DNA from: a virus
Strand: one strand, 5' to 3'
Virus record (IMG/VR): IMGVR_UViG_3300042452_000282
Coordinates: 1-64,000 of that record
DNA length: 64,000 bases
A program made the translations under genes and the position numbers. Under the pieces are notes generated by a model, which was not told where the DNA came from, did not search any database, and worked only from the letters and a program-made list of their open reading frames with translations. This document shows positions 42,417 to 50,931 of the stretch, piece after piece; position 1 is the stretch's first letter; each line of letters opens with the position of its first letter.

Positions 42417-45296
42417 ATGCCATCAGATATTTATGTTAAAAAAGACACTGGCTGGTCTACACCTGTAACAAAAATTTTTGCAAAAACAAATTCTGCATGG
42501 TCTTCAGCAATAAGATATGTTTATTCAAAAATAAATGCTGGATGGACTAGAGTATGGCCATTATCTGGTGTGTATCCAAATACAAATCCATTTATATCTA
42601 ATAACACAACAACAACTTCGGAAATATCTTATGGAACAGTTCTTCGTGTTGGCACAACTTACAAAGGAGATAGAGGAGATTGGAATCCAAATGGATACAC
42701 TATAGGTTCATATGATTATAAGTGGATAGCATTTACTAATGAAACTGGGTCTTCTACAAATTATGAGCAAACCTATGCTGCTTTAAGCGGATCAACAAAT
42801 ACATTTACTATAACTGGAACTACAGCAGCCAACTTTGATCGTGGCTGGATAACATTTCGTGTCAGGGCTAATGCATCAAACTCTGCTTACTCTGGAACAG
42901 CAGACTCATTAAGATATTATGTTGCCAGACAGAAACCAAGATTAGCAACTGGCGGGTCTCCTACTCTTAATAACACAAGCCCTAATGTAGGGGATACAAT
43001 TAGTTATTCTTCTGGTTGGGATATAACCGATGCCTATAAACCAGAAGCATCTAGGTCAACAATTAAGTGGTATAGGAGCACTTCTACAGGATTAACTGAG
43101 TCTCAGTTAAAATCTTTAACTCCAATACAGAGTAGTACATCAACTCCAGCACCAGCAAGTCCGTATTCATATGTTACACAAGCAGCTGATTCTGGAAATT
43201 ATATATATGCAATGGAAGAAGTATTTAATTCTGGAACTGATTTAGAATCATTAGTTAATGGAGTTACTGCAATTGTTAGAACAACAAACGCTGTTGCAAC
43301 AGCACCTAATGCTTTTACTTATACCATTAGCAATATCAGTTCTGTTACAACTCCAAGCACACCAACACAAACTAGGGTGTCTGCAACTTCCAATAATATT
43401 TTATTTGAATGGGCTTCAGCAATACCAGATGACACATTGGGATATACATTTAATGTTTCTGGCGCAGTTAATGCCACAGGAAATCAAACTGTCGATATTA
43501 TAAATTTATTTACAAATAGCGCAGACTATGAATCAACACTAGCTAGCACTGCAAATAATTCTGCAGTTAGTGCTTACGTTGTTGCAAGAGGAAAGACTAG
43601 AAGCTATCAGGCAAATGTCAGCACAACAACTGGAGCACAAAGCTGGAACATTACTGGATCTTATACAATAGGAGCGTTACAGGATGTGTTTGAGGTAAAT
43701 ACAAATTCAATGCCAGTAAAAATATTAGATGTTACTGGAGCTACTAATCCTACAGTTACTATAAATAGCGTAACAGCATATTCTGGACTTAATCAAACTG
43801 GATCTACTAGAGCTGGCACTGCTGGTAGTCCAGTAACATCTTCTGGAGTTGCAAGACCTACAGCGACTTCTGGCACATCTACATCAAATTATACATTTTA
43901 TGTTAACAACCAGGCAACTGGATCACAAAGAAGAATTAATTTACCAATAGGTACTTCATTTACAAGTGGAACAACTATATACGTTTCTACAAATGGATTC
44001 ATTGGTATAGGGTCAAGCTCAGACCCATCTGGAGCTTATTCATTCCCATCTACTGGTCTATACATAGCTCCATTACTACAAGATCTTAGACAAACAGCAT
44101 TATGGACTTTTTCTGATTCAAGTAATTTTTATGTGCGGTGGCAGGGTGCAAGATATAATGATGCCAATCAAACTGTAGATTATCAAGCCAAATTTTATTG
44201 GGATTCAAGAGGAATAGATATAAATTTTGTTGCAAATAATTTATCAAACAATAATCAACCATCTACTACTGCAGTATATAATAATGGAGTAGAAATTTTA
44301 AATTGGTCTGGGTCTACAGCACAAACTTCAACATTAATAAATACTTCTACTATGACAAGAAATACTACGCAGGATACAGTTGATGATTCTAGAACATTAA
44401 TAGTTGCAAGTCAGCAATTACCTAAACCAGTAAATACAGTACTCCCAGCTATTACTCCAACTACTGGAGTACAAGGTGTTACACTGTATACTGTAAGTAA
44501 TGGGTCTTGGACAAATTCTCCAAGCTCATATACTTATCAATGGAGATATTTTGACCAAGGTTCTATTTATCCAGCAGCTCCTAATAGCATAACTACTCCA
44601 TTTACAAGTACAGCTCAAACATATACGCCTCCGTCAAACTATACATCGATATATGGAAGTTCATTATATTGTGATGTGGTAGCTAGCAATGGTATAAGTT
44701 CAGACCCATCAAGATCTGTTGCTGTAACAGTTACCGTTCCTGCACCGTTTTTCCCACCATTCTTCCCGCCATTCTTCCCATTCTTCCCACCTTTCTTCCC
44801 ACCGTTCTTCCCACCATTCTTCCCGTTCTTCCCACCTTTCTTCCCACCGTTTTTCCCACCATTCTTCCCGCCATTCTTCCCATTCTTCCCACCTTTCTTC
44901 CCACCGTTCTTCCCACCGTTCTTCTCTTCGTTTGTCACTCCTTCTGCTCCAGCTCCAGCTTTACAGTTCCAAAGAAACACTACAAGCCAATTCCTAAGAT
45001 GGTATTGTGATTATCCGTCAGTTAGCGGAAGCGTAGATTCAATTACTGGTATGGAATTTGAAATAAGAACAACAGCAGGTGGAGGAACTTTGCTAGCAAG
45101 CGGAACAAGGCCTTATCCTGGAGACTTTACATATCCATATAATGTTGGTGGAGTAAATTGGGCCTTTAAAGCTGGCGTTGACGGGCAGGTTTCTGATATT
45201 ACATATAGCAGCTCTGCAAGATATGGAAGAGCTAGAGTGGTAATGCTGGGAACAAATGGTACTACTTACAGGGGGACATGGTCATCATGGATATAG
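42417..45296 (+). CDS. tail fibre-like protein with Phe/Pro repeat array
   Basis: 959 residues. The N-terminus repeats a W-V-Y motif (TGWSTPVTKIFAKTNSAW, then IRYVYSKINAGWTRVWP), known from fibre attachment domains. Middle: Ig/FN-like beta domains (QWRYFDQGSIYPAAPN, then YCDVVASNGISS). Residues 778-836 are the array FFPPFFPPFFPFFPP and so on. A C-terminal beta domain of about 120 residues follows (QFLRWYCDYPSVSG). No Hint domain here, unlike the window-start protein. The array probably acts as a rigid spacer or hydrophobic bundle. A surface fibre role is inferred from position. Confidence 0.75.
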   Translation: MPSDIYVKKDTGWSTPVTKIFAKTNSAWSSAIRYVYSKINAGWTRVWPLSGVYPNTNPFISNNTTTTSEISYGTVLRVGTTYKGDRGDWNPNGYTIGSYDYKWIAFTNETGSSTNYEQTYAALSGSTNTFTITGTTAANFDRGWITFRVRANASNSAYSGTADSLRYYVARQKPRLATGGSPTLNNTSPNVGDTISYSSGWDITDAYKPEASRSTIKWYRSTSTGLTESQLKSLTPIQSSTSTPAPASPYSYVTQAADSGNYIYAMEEVFNSGTDLESLVNGVTAIVRTTNAVATAPNAFTYTISNISSVTTPSTPTQTRVSATSNNILFEWASAIPDDTLGYTFNVSGAVNATGNQTVDIINLFTNSADYESTLASTANNSAVSAYVVARGKTRSYQANVSTTTGAQSWNITGSYTIGALQDVFEVNTNSMPVKILDVTGATNPTVTINSVTAYSGLNQTGSTRAGTAGSPVTSSGVARPTATSGTSTSNYTFYVNNQATGSQRRINLPIGTSFTSGTTIYVSTNGFIGIGSSSDPSGAYSFPSTGLYIAPLLQDLRQTALWTFSDSSNFYVRWQGARYNDANQTVDYQAKFYWDSRGIDINFVANNLSNNNQPSTTAVYNNGVEILNWSGSTAQTSTLINTSTMTRNTTQDTVDDSRTLIVASQQLPKPVNTVLPAITPTTGVQGVTLYTVSNGSWTNSPSSYTYQWRYFDQGSIYPAAPNSITTPFTSTAQTYTPPSNYTSIYGSSLYCDVVASNGISSDPSRSVAVTVTVPAPFFPPFFPPFFPFFPPFFPPFFPPFFPFFPPFFPPFFPPFFPPFFPFFPPFFPPFFPPFFSSFVTPSAPAPALQFQRNTTSQFLRWYCDYPSVSGSVDSITGMEFEIRTTAGGGTLLASGTRPYPGDFTYPYNVGGVNWAFKAGVDGQVSDITYSSSARYGRARVVMLGTNGTTYRGTWSSWI
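44748..44924 (+). repeat. Phe/Pro-coding tandem repeat (FFPP/FFP array)
   Basis: 177 bases of TTCTTCCCA-type units, encoding 59 residues of FFPP and FFP blocks within the tail fibre gene. Shares near-identical blocks with the array at 2-109. Confidence 0.9.
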
Positions 45297-45448
45297 AAAA
45301 AGAATATAAGAAGTATATAATTGATAGCAGAATAAAAGACTTACAGGGAAGGATTAATTCAGTAGGAACAGAAGAGGATACTGGAGAAAGTATTGAATTT
45401 CTTAATTCTGAGCTGGAGTCTTGGACAATAGCACGTGAAATGCTATAA
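45287..45448 (+). CDS. small protein (53 residues)
   Basis: Starts 10 bases before the end of the fibre gene. Charged and mostly helical: MDIEKEYKKYIIDSRIKD, then EFLNSELESWTIAREML. Its 3' end contains the promoter of the next gene. Unknown function; could be a fibre accessory. Confidence 0.55.
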   Translation: MDIEKEYKKYIIDSRIKDLQGRINSVGTEEDTGESIEFLNSELESWTIAREML

Positions 45449-45449
45449 T
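45421..45449 (+). promoter_or_regulatory. promoter upstream of 45466
   Basis: TTGGAC, 17-base spacer, TGC-extended TATAAT (45444-45449). AGAAGGAGGGG ribosome-binding site before ATG 45466. Confidence 0.7.
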
Positions 45450-45465
45450 ATAGAAGGAGGGGAAA

Positions 45466-45690
45466 ATGAGTATATTAACAAAACAAGAAATGATTGGAAT
45501 AATTGAATCTCGCCTTAAAGGATTAGAATATTCAAAGTATTCACTTGAGGTAGATCAGCTTGTAGAAAATGCAAAGGACACACCAGGTCCTGAAGTTTTA
45601 ACAAAGATTAGTGAGTCTTTAGAAGAAATAGCTAATCAGTTGTCAGTTCTAAATGCAGAAATGGCAAGAGTCGATTCGTTAACAGAATAG
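45466..45690 (+). CDS. small helical protein (74 residues)
   Basis: Strong AGGAGG site and own promoter. Helical: KQEMIGIIESRLKGLEYSKY, then ESLEEIANQLSVLNAEMA with heptad-like spacing, a possible coiled coil. Follows the fibre genes. Unknown function. Confidence 0.6.
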   Translation: MSILTKQEMIGIIESRLKGLEYSKYSLEVDQLVENAKDTPGPEVLTKISESLEEIANQLSVLNAEMARVDSLTE

Positions 45691-45696
45691 GAAAGC

Positions 45697-45867
45697 ATGC
45701 CAAATTTAGAATTAGTTGTTGCTGCTCTGCAAGAAAGAGTAGGCCAGCTTGTGGCAAATTATGAAACTCAGGTAGCCTTGCTTAGAGCAGAATTAACTGA
45801 ATTGTCACAGAAAGAAAAGGCTAAAGAAGAATATAATAAATCTTTAGATGAAAAACTAGGAGAATAA
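45697..45867 (+). CDS. small coiled-coil protein (56 residues)
   Basis: ATG 6 bases after the upstream stop. Almost wholly helical: NLELVVAALQERVGQLVANY, then ETQVALLRAELTELSQKEKA, consistent with a coiled coil. Possibly a partner of the neighbouring helical protein or a fibre chaperone. Its end carries the GGAG site of the next gene. Confidence 0.6.
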   Translation: MPNLELVVAALQERVGQLVANYETQVALLRAELTELSQKEKAKEEYNKSLDEKLGE

Positions 45868-45868
45868 A

Positions 45869-46309
45869 GTGTCAGACGTTTTTGCCGATGGAGAACCAGT
45901 AGATCCACAAAAGTTAAGAGCTTTACAGCAGCAGGTAAATGAAATACGTGCTACCGCTGGAAATGCATACAACTTAATTAGCACAACAATTAATGGTTCC
46001 ACAAAAAACTTTACTTTTCATCACAGATCAGGTTTTGTAGAATTTAAAAATCTTACAAGCGGCAAAGCAGACGGATACGAAATATCCTGTGGTTTTACTT
46101 GGGACTCTTCAAAATACGAAGACCCAGTTACTGTATGCACTCCAAAACTAAATAATCCTGGGGCAAATGATATTAGAGTTTCAGTACAAGGAGAGTTTGA
46201 ACCAAAAATTCAAGTTTGGTATAAGGACGGTAACACAAAGGCCCCAGCACCCTTCCCATTGCTTAGAGTAAATTGGATTAGTTCTGCTAAATATAAAGTA
46301 GAAGAATAG
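45869..46309 (+). CDS. small virion-type protein, C-terminal beta domain
   Basis: 146 residues, GTG start with GGAG upstream. N-terminal helix (DPQKLRALQQQVNEIRATAG) followed by a beta domain (INGSTKNFTFHHRSGFVEF, CGFTWDSSKYEDPVTVC). The layout resembles small tail-tip or fibre-base proteins. Function unknown. Confidence 0.55.
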   Translation: MSDVFADGEPVDPQKLRALQQQVNEIRATAGNAYNLISTTINGSTKNFTFHHRSGFVEFKNLTSGKADGYEISCGFTWDSSKYEDPVTVCTPKLNNPGANDIRVSVQGEFEPKIQVWYKDGNTKAPAPFPLLRVNWISSAKYKVEE

Positions 46310-46312
46310 GTA

Positions 46313-46340
46313 TTGACAGTTTAGAAATTAATGTTACAAT
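46313..46340 (+). promoter_or_regulatory. promoter of replication/metabolism block
   Basis: TTGACA, 16-base spacer, TACAAT. First gene downstream is the metallophosphoesterase at 46388. Confidence 0.72.
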
Positions 46341-46347
46341 TCTCTTT

Positions 46348-46370
46348 ACGCTAATATAAAGTATTTGCGT
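46348..46370 (+). other. 5'-leader hairpin
   Basis: 9-base stem with one mismatch (ACGCTAATA / TATTTGCGT), 5-base loop, near the expected transcript start. Could stabilise or regulate the message. Followed by the palindrome ACCTAGGT at 46375-46382. Confidence 0.4.
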
Positions 46371-46387
46371 TCATACCTAGGTGTTTA

Positions 46388-47194
46388 ATGACAAATGATT
46401 TAAGATGGATGCTTTCATCCGACCAACAATTTCCGTATCAAGATGACAAAGCCATAGAGCTTTGGTTTAAGGTCATGGAGTGGTTCAAGCCAGACGTGGT
46501 TGATATTCTTGGAGATACTGATGACCAGGCTTGCTACAGTAAATATACTGAAGGTAGATCTGCAGAGTTTCTTAAAATGTATAAAGATCAAAATGGAGCA
46601 GCAATTGTTCCGCTAATGCAGCATGAGGCAAAAGGTGCACGAGAATTTTATGCAAGGAACAGAGAAATTGCTGGCCCAAATGCAGAATTATTTACAGCAT
46701 TAGGAAATCATGACATACGTGTATTTAATTATATAGATGCAAAGCTTCCAGATTTTATTAATATAGTTACACCAGAGGCTTTATGGAATCTTGATTCATT
46801 AGGTTATGGATATATTTATTATAATGAACTTCCTAAAAAGAGATACGGGGACATACATGTTCATCACGGTATATCTATTGCAGATGCTGGAGCAGTAAGA
46901 TCAGACATGAATTCATTACAGGTTTCATTGATTCGTGGACATTCCCATAGACTTGCTTCACATTTTCAAACATATGAGTTGAGAAATAAAGGCAAGGGAG
47001 AAACAATTCGTGGGTTTGAAATTGGACATATGTGTGATGAAAAGAGTTCTGGAATGAAATATATGCAGCATCATGATTGGCAAAAAGGATTTGCTGTTGC
47101 ACATATTGAAAATGGAAAGTATCCACATATACAGCTAGTTCAAATTTCACCAGACTACTCATGTGTAGTTGATGGAAAGGTTTTTAAATTATGA
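46388..47194 (+). CDS. calcineurin-like metallophosphoesterase
   Basis: 268 residues. The metal-binding motif series is complete: SSDQQ (D near residue 11), DILGDTDD, TALGNHDIR, HVHHG and RGHSHRL. Acts on phosphomonoesters or diesters of nucleic acids, nucleotides or proteins; the substrate is unknown. It opens the replication block behind a strong promoter. Confidence 0.87.
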   Translation: MTNDLRWMLSSDQQFPYQDDKAIELWFKVMEWFKPDVVDILGDTDDQACYSKYTEGRSAEFLKMYKDQNGAAIVPLMQHEAKGAREFYARNREIAGPNAELFTALGNHDIRVFNYIDAKLPDFINIVTPEALWNLDSLGYGYIYYNELPKKRYGDIHVHHGISIADAGAVRSDMNSLQVSLIRGHSHRLASHFQTYELRNKGKGETIRGFEIGHMCDEKSSGMKYMQHHDWQKGFAVAHIENGKYPHIQLVQISPDYSCVVDGKVFKL

Positions 47195-47379
47195 TGAAAT
47201 GTGGTAAGTGTAAAGGTAGAGTTTTTGTCGACAGGGTTTTTTCACAAAAACTACATGTAGAGCTGTTTTGCATAATGTGTGGGAAACGGTGGATGATTAA
47301 CAAGGACACAAGTTCACTAGGACGATGGTTAGAGCAAGCAGAAAAAAACAAACTAAAAGATTTAGCTATTTCTTCTTAA
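47191..47379 (+). CDS. small zinc-ribbon protein
   Basis: 62 residues, overlapping the phosphoesterase stop (ATGA). Two CxxC pairs: KCGKCKGR and FCIMCGKRW, a zinc ribbon. A helix follows (LGRWLEQAEKNKLKDL). Possibly DNA-binding. One of several small zinc proteins in the replication block. Confidence 0.75.
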   Translation: MMKCGKCKGRVFVDRVFSQKLHVELFCIMCGKRWMINKDTSSLGRWLEQAEKNKLKDLAISS

Positions 47380-47807
47380 ATAATAAAATACACAAAGTAT
47401 TAAATTATTCTAGAGCAAAAGATGAATTAATTGCTTGGTGCTATCCAGACAAAAAGCGTGTATTGTATTCTTATTCTCAAGTAGTTAAGAATATGGAGAA
47501 CGCATATTCTACTAAACAGGTAGCTCAGGTTTTAAATAAGCATAAGATTACAATTGAAGATTATATACTTGACGGTAAAATAAAATATCCGCAAAAGGTA
47601 TATCCAATTGGAAACCCTGAAAGTGATTGGTATAAGTTTATGTATAGTGAATCGGACATAATGGACATACACCAGTTTATTTTAGAATCAGGATATTCTA
47701 AAAATATGCCGTCAAAAAATGAATTAAGAGCACTTCTCAAACACAACACTATATTGTATACTAAGACCACTGAAGGTAACTTCGTACCAGTATGGAAGGC
47801 GGATTAA
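47325..47807 (+). CDS. DNA-binding-type HTH protein
   Basis: 160 residues, starting 55 bases inside the zinc-ribbon gene; AGGA upstream. The middle (YSTKQVAQVLNKHKITIEDY) looks like an excisionase- or MerR-type helix-turn-helix. The C-terminal part (ESDIMDIHQFILESGYSKN, then LLKHNTILYTKT) is unknown. Perhaps a regulator or replication-initiation factor ahead of the helicase. Confidence 0.6.
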   Translation: MVRASRKKQTKRFSYFFLNNKIHKVLNYSRAKDELIAWCYPDKKRVLYSYSQVVKNMENAYSTKQVAQVLNKHKITIEDYILDGKIKYPQKVYPIGNPESDWYKFMYSESDIMDIHQFILESGYSKNMPSKNELRALLKHNTILYTKTTEGNFVPVWKAD

Positions 47808-47914
47808 TGTCTAGCAGGGTTGTAGTCTGCGAGATATGCAAGAAAGAAATAGAATTACGTTGGGGCATTTTTGGCCACGACACTTTGAGTAGACACCGAA
47901 AGGCGGAACACTAA
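47807..47914 (+). CDS. 35-residue C2H2-type zinc peptide
   Basis: TAATG overlap at both ends. VCEICKKEIELRWGIFGHDT with a later RHRKAEH forms a CxxC...H...H pattern like a classical zinc finger. Likely binds DNA or RNA. Tight overlaps support translation. Confidence 0.6.
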   Translation: MSSRVVVCEICKKEIELRWGIFGHDTLSRHRKAEH

Positions 47915-48123
47915 TGGCAGATAGAACTCAGGTTCGTGTAGATCTATCATTCACAAGAAATCTTGGAAACTTTGAAAGTATTAAAATTGGAATAGGCGTA
48001 GATGATTTTGTGCGAGATAATGAGACAGTTGATGCTGCAACAGACAGGGTTTATAAATTTGTTGAGAGTAAATTAATAGCAAAAACTCAGGAAGTAGAAG
48101 ATGAGTTAAATGGCAGCAAATAA
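47914..48123 (+). CDS. conserved small phage protein (69 residues)
   Basis: Short alpha/beta protein: QVRVDLSFTRNLGNFESIKI, GVDDFVRDNETVDAATDRV, then a helical end. Resembles small conserved actinophage proteins near the helicase gene. Function unknown. Overlaps the next gene by 14 bases. Confidence 0.6.
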   Translation: MADRTQVRVDLSFTRNLGNFESIKIGIGVDDFVRDNETVDAATDRVYKFVESKLIAKTQEVEDELNGSK

Positions 48124-48424
48124 AGAGCCGTATATATTGCTTACTATTTACATGGCACTTTATGAGCAAAAGTATGGAAAGAAGCCTAGAATAAATAAGT
48201 ATAAAGAAAAGTGGGCCATGCAGGATGTATTAGACAGCATAGGGTTTGAGCAGGCTAAGGATGTTTTAAACTATTATTTCCGTACAGGTAAAAGTGGTCA
48301 TCCTTTAAATTTCTTTTATAATAATTTTGATAGACTTGAAGACATGATGATACAAATAAATAAAGACGTTGCCAACAGGGCACGGCTACTTGAACAGACA
48401 AAGAAACTGGTTGAAGAAGAGTGA
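48110..48424 (+). CDS. probable helicase loader
   Basis: 104 residues, helical: YMALYEQKYGKKPRINKYKE, then DVLDSIGFEQAKDVLNYYF. Its stop overlaps the start of the DnaB-like gene by 4 bases. Small helical proteins in this position often load the replicative helicase. Inferred mainly from context. Confidence 0.5.
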   Translation: MAANKEPYILLTIYMALYEQKYGKKPRINKYKEKWAMQDVLDSIGFEQAKDVLNYYFRTGKSGHPLNFFYNNFDRLEDMMIQINKDVANRARLLEQTKKLVEEE

Positions 48425-49686
48425 ATACCGAAGCTGAATTAATTTCTGCAGTATGTAAGAATAAAGACATAAGCACACTTCTTGCCGACAATGCCGATGA
48501 TTTATTTACCTCTCATAAAGATATATGGGAGGGCTTAAAGAGTTATTATTATAAGTTTAGGGCTGTTCCAGAAGTAGGAATTCTACAAGATAAGTTTAAA
48601 GATTTTGAGCCAGTACAAACTAAGGCTGAGACAGGATATTATTTAGATAAACTTAAGAATGAATTTGTTTCTGCTAAGCTAAAAACAATTATGTTACAGG
48701 CAGGATCTTCATTAAAAGAAGATGCTCCGTCCAGAGTTCTTGGAGTAATGCAAAGTCAGTTAGCAACTCTTAGTAGATATACAAACAATGTAAGAGACGT
48801 AGATGTTACTGATATTGAATCTGCAGAGAGACATTATCAATCTGTAAAAGACAGATCTACGGTTATGGGTGGAAGCCCAGGAATTCTTACTGGCTTTGAG
48901 GCTATAGACAAGGCATACCCTACAGGAATGGCTCCAGGACACCTTATAGTGGCCATAGGATGGCCAGGAAGAGGAAAGACATGGTTTACCTCATACCTGG
49001 CCTGTAAAGCCTGGGAACAAGGCTTTAAGCCGATGATAGTATCTTTGGAGATGGCTCCAGAGAATATGCGTGACCGAATTTATACTATGCTTGGTTCTGG
49101 ATTATTCCGTGCAAGCGATTTTTCAAAAGGAGATATTAATTTAGATGATTTCAAATCATGGGGACAAAAAAAGACGGAAGGCAAGAACAGCTTTATTCTT
49201 GTTTCTAATGAGGGCACAGCAGAAGTCACACCTGCCACAATTCAAGGAAAGATTGACCAACACAAACCAGATTTAGTTATTCTTGATTATCATCAACTAT
49301 TTAATGATAATAAACGCAGCAATTCAGAAGTTGAAAGAAATAGAAATATATCACGAGACTTTAAGTTGCTAGCAGTAGCAAACAATATTCCAATTATAGA
49401 TATTACTGCTGCAACTGCAGATGACATATCAGATCAGGATGAGCCTCCTATGATGAGCCAGGTAGCTTGGTCCAAGGCTATTGAGTATGATGCTGATATG
49501 GCTATTGCTATTCATAAGCATGCTAATACAGATATGATTGAGGTGGTTTCTAGAAAGAATAGACATGGACATGACTTTAGGTTCTTCCTTGATTGGGATA
49601 TTAATCGTGGAATTATTAAGCCTATCTACGAAAATTTACCAGAATTAAATAATGACTCACAAACAAATAAAACGATTTCAAGTTGA
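48421..49686 (+). CDS. DnaB-like replicative helicase
   Basis: 421 residues, GTG start. An N-terminal helical domain precedes the RecA-fold ATPase. Walker A GWPGRGKTWF, H1a-type MIVSLEMAPENMRDRI, Walker B DLVILDYHQL, then KAIEYDADMAIAIHKH and the ARG-containing SRKNRHGHDFRF. Hexameric 5'-3' unwinding of the replication fork. Between the loader and primase genes. Its end overlaps the next gene by 35 bases. Confidence 0.92.
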   Translation: MNTEAELISAVCKNKDISTLLADNADDLFTSHKDIWEGLKSYYYKFRAVPEVGILQDKFKDFEPVQTKAETGYYLDKLKNEFVSAKLKTIMLQAGSSLKEDAPSRVLGVMQSQLATLSRYTNNVRDVDVTDIESAERHYQSVKDRSTVMGGSPGILTGFEAIDKAYPTGMAPGHLIVAIGWPGRGKTWFTSYLACKAWEQGFKPMIVSLEMAPENMRDRIYTMLGSGLFRASDFSKGDINLDDFKSWGQKKTEGKNSFILVSNEGTAEVTPATIQGKIDQHKPDLVILDYHQLFNDNKRSNSEVERNRNISRDFKLLAVANNIPIIDITAATADDISDQDEPPMMSQVAWSKAIEYDADMAIAIHKHANTDMIEVVSRKNRHGHDFRFFLDWDINRGIIKPIYENLPELNNDSQTNKTISS

Positions 49687-49951
49687 GGTAGAGTTTATTG
49701 ATGATTCTGATATTATTAGAATCAGAAATCAATATGAAAACCTATTAACTAGTCAGATGCGTGATGCTGGATATGTAAGGGTACTTGACATAGACCCAGC
49801 ATTTTCGGTAGAATTCACGGGCGAGACATGGAAATTCTTAATGACTATCCATGGAGTTTATGTAGGAAAGAAGAAGGCATGGCAATTAGAGGGTATATCC
49901 CAAAACAAACAAATCAAGCGGAATATACGCCAGCCCATATCAAATCAGTAA
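49652..49951 (+). CDS. small conserved protein between helicase and primase
   Basis: 99 residues, overlapping the helicase and primase genes. Motif-like stretch VRVLDIDPAFSVEFTGETWK, then FLMTIHGVYVGKKKAWQLEG. The segment beyond the primase start reads through in another frame and looks less natural (NKQIKRNIRQPISNQ). Conserved in pattern with helicase-flanking genes of other phages; function unknown. Confidence 0.55.
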   Translation: MTHKQIKRFQVEVEFIDDSDIIRIRNQYENLLTSQMRDAGYVRVLDIDPAFSVEFTGETWKFLMTIHGVYVGKKKAWQLEGISQNKQIKRNIRQPISNQ

Positions 49952-50877
49952 TTAAAAGTTTGGGTATAGATATTGCTGGAGAGACATCCAATGACTTTCT
50001 TTCTTATTGCCCATTTCATTCAAATAGGCATACTCCAAGTTTTAGTATAAGCCGTACCAAAGGTGCGTACATCTGTTTTAATCCCTCATGCGGCAAAGCT
50101 GGAACAATAATGGATCTTGTAAAAGAATCATTAGGTAAAAATGAATACCAAGCGCTGAGATATATTGAATCAAAGCAGGCGGAGTCCGTAGAAAATTTTG
50201 ATGAAGAACTAAAGTCTATGTTTGAGGATAAGCCAGACTTTGTAGAATTTTCGCAACAAACATTAGATGATCTTTATAATAACTTAGGGAAAAACAAACA
50301 TGCACAGGAGTATTTTGAGCACAGAGGAATTAATTTAGATTCTATGCATTATTTTAAATTAGGATACTCATCTAACCTCGGAATGGTTATTGTGCCAGTG
50401 CATAGTCCAGATGGAACTCCAGTCGGTTTAGTTGGCAGGTCTATATCAGAAAAAAAGTTTAAGAATAGTAACAACTTGCCACGAAGTAAAACCATGTTTA
50501 ACATTCACAGGGCCAAGCGTATTGGCGAGAAGGTTATTATTGTTGAGTCCACATTTGATGCAATTAGAATACATCAGGCTGGGTTTCCAAATGTTGTAGC
50601 AACTTTAGGTGGACACATATCGCATGACAATATTAAGTTATTAAATAGATACTTTAATACAATTATATTAATGACAGATTCAGATCAAGCTGGTAGAGAA
50701 TTAGGAGTATCAATTGCTTCAAAATTAAAAAATAAAAACATCTTGTGGGCTTCGCATTCATATGGTAAGATATATCCTAATGGCGCAAAAGACGCAGGCG
50801 ATATGTCAGATGAAGATATAAAGGCATGCATAAATAACGCAGTTTCCGATTTCGAATACCGATCTTGGAACCCATGA
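49879..50877 (+). CDS. DNA primase (CHC2 zinc finger + Toprim)
   Basis: 332 residues from ATG 49879, chosen because AGAAGG lies upstream and the upstream ATG at 49828 lies inside the neighbouring gene. CHC2-type zinc binding: YCPFHSNRHTPSFS, then CFNPSCGKAGT. Toprim motifs: VIIVESTFDAI, TLGGH, and ILMTDSDQAGREL (metal-binding Asp-x-Asp). Makes RNA primers for the fork. Lacks a helicase domain, which is provided by the preceding DnaB gene. Confidence 0.92.
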   Translation: MAIRGYIPKQTNQAEYTPAHIKSVIKSLGIDIAGETSNDFLSYCPFHSNRHTPSFSISRTKGAYICFNPSCGKAGTIMDLVKESLGKNEYQALRYIESKQAESVENFDEELKSMFEDKPDFVEFSQQTLDDLYNNLGKNKHAQEYFEHRGINLDSMHYFKLGYSSNLGMVIVPVHSPDGTPVGLVGRSISEKKFKNSNNLPRSKTMFNIHRAKRIGEKVIIVESTFDAIRIHQAGFPNVVATLGGHISHDNIKLLNRYFNTIILMTDSDQAGRELGVSIASKLKNKNILWASHSYGKIYPNGAKDAGDMSDEDIKACINNAVSDFEYRSWNP

Positions 50878-50883
50878 TATAAT
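50875..50883 (+). promoter_or_regulatory. extended -10 promoter upstream of 50932
   Basis: TGATATAAT overlaps the end of the primase gene. A leader of about 42 bases and an AAGGAG site lead to ATG 50932. Confidence 0.5.
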
Positions 50884-50931
50884 GGAAAGACAGACGGATA
50901 TATACCGTCAAATATATTAAGGAGATATAAA

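Noticed and set aside
44639-44980. Reverse-strand open frame rich in GGKNGGKK
   Set aside because: It is the antisense of the Phe/Pro array in the fibre gene; its composition simply mirrors the repeat and it has no plausible start signal.
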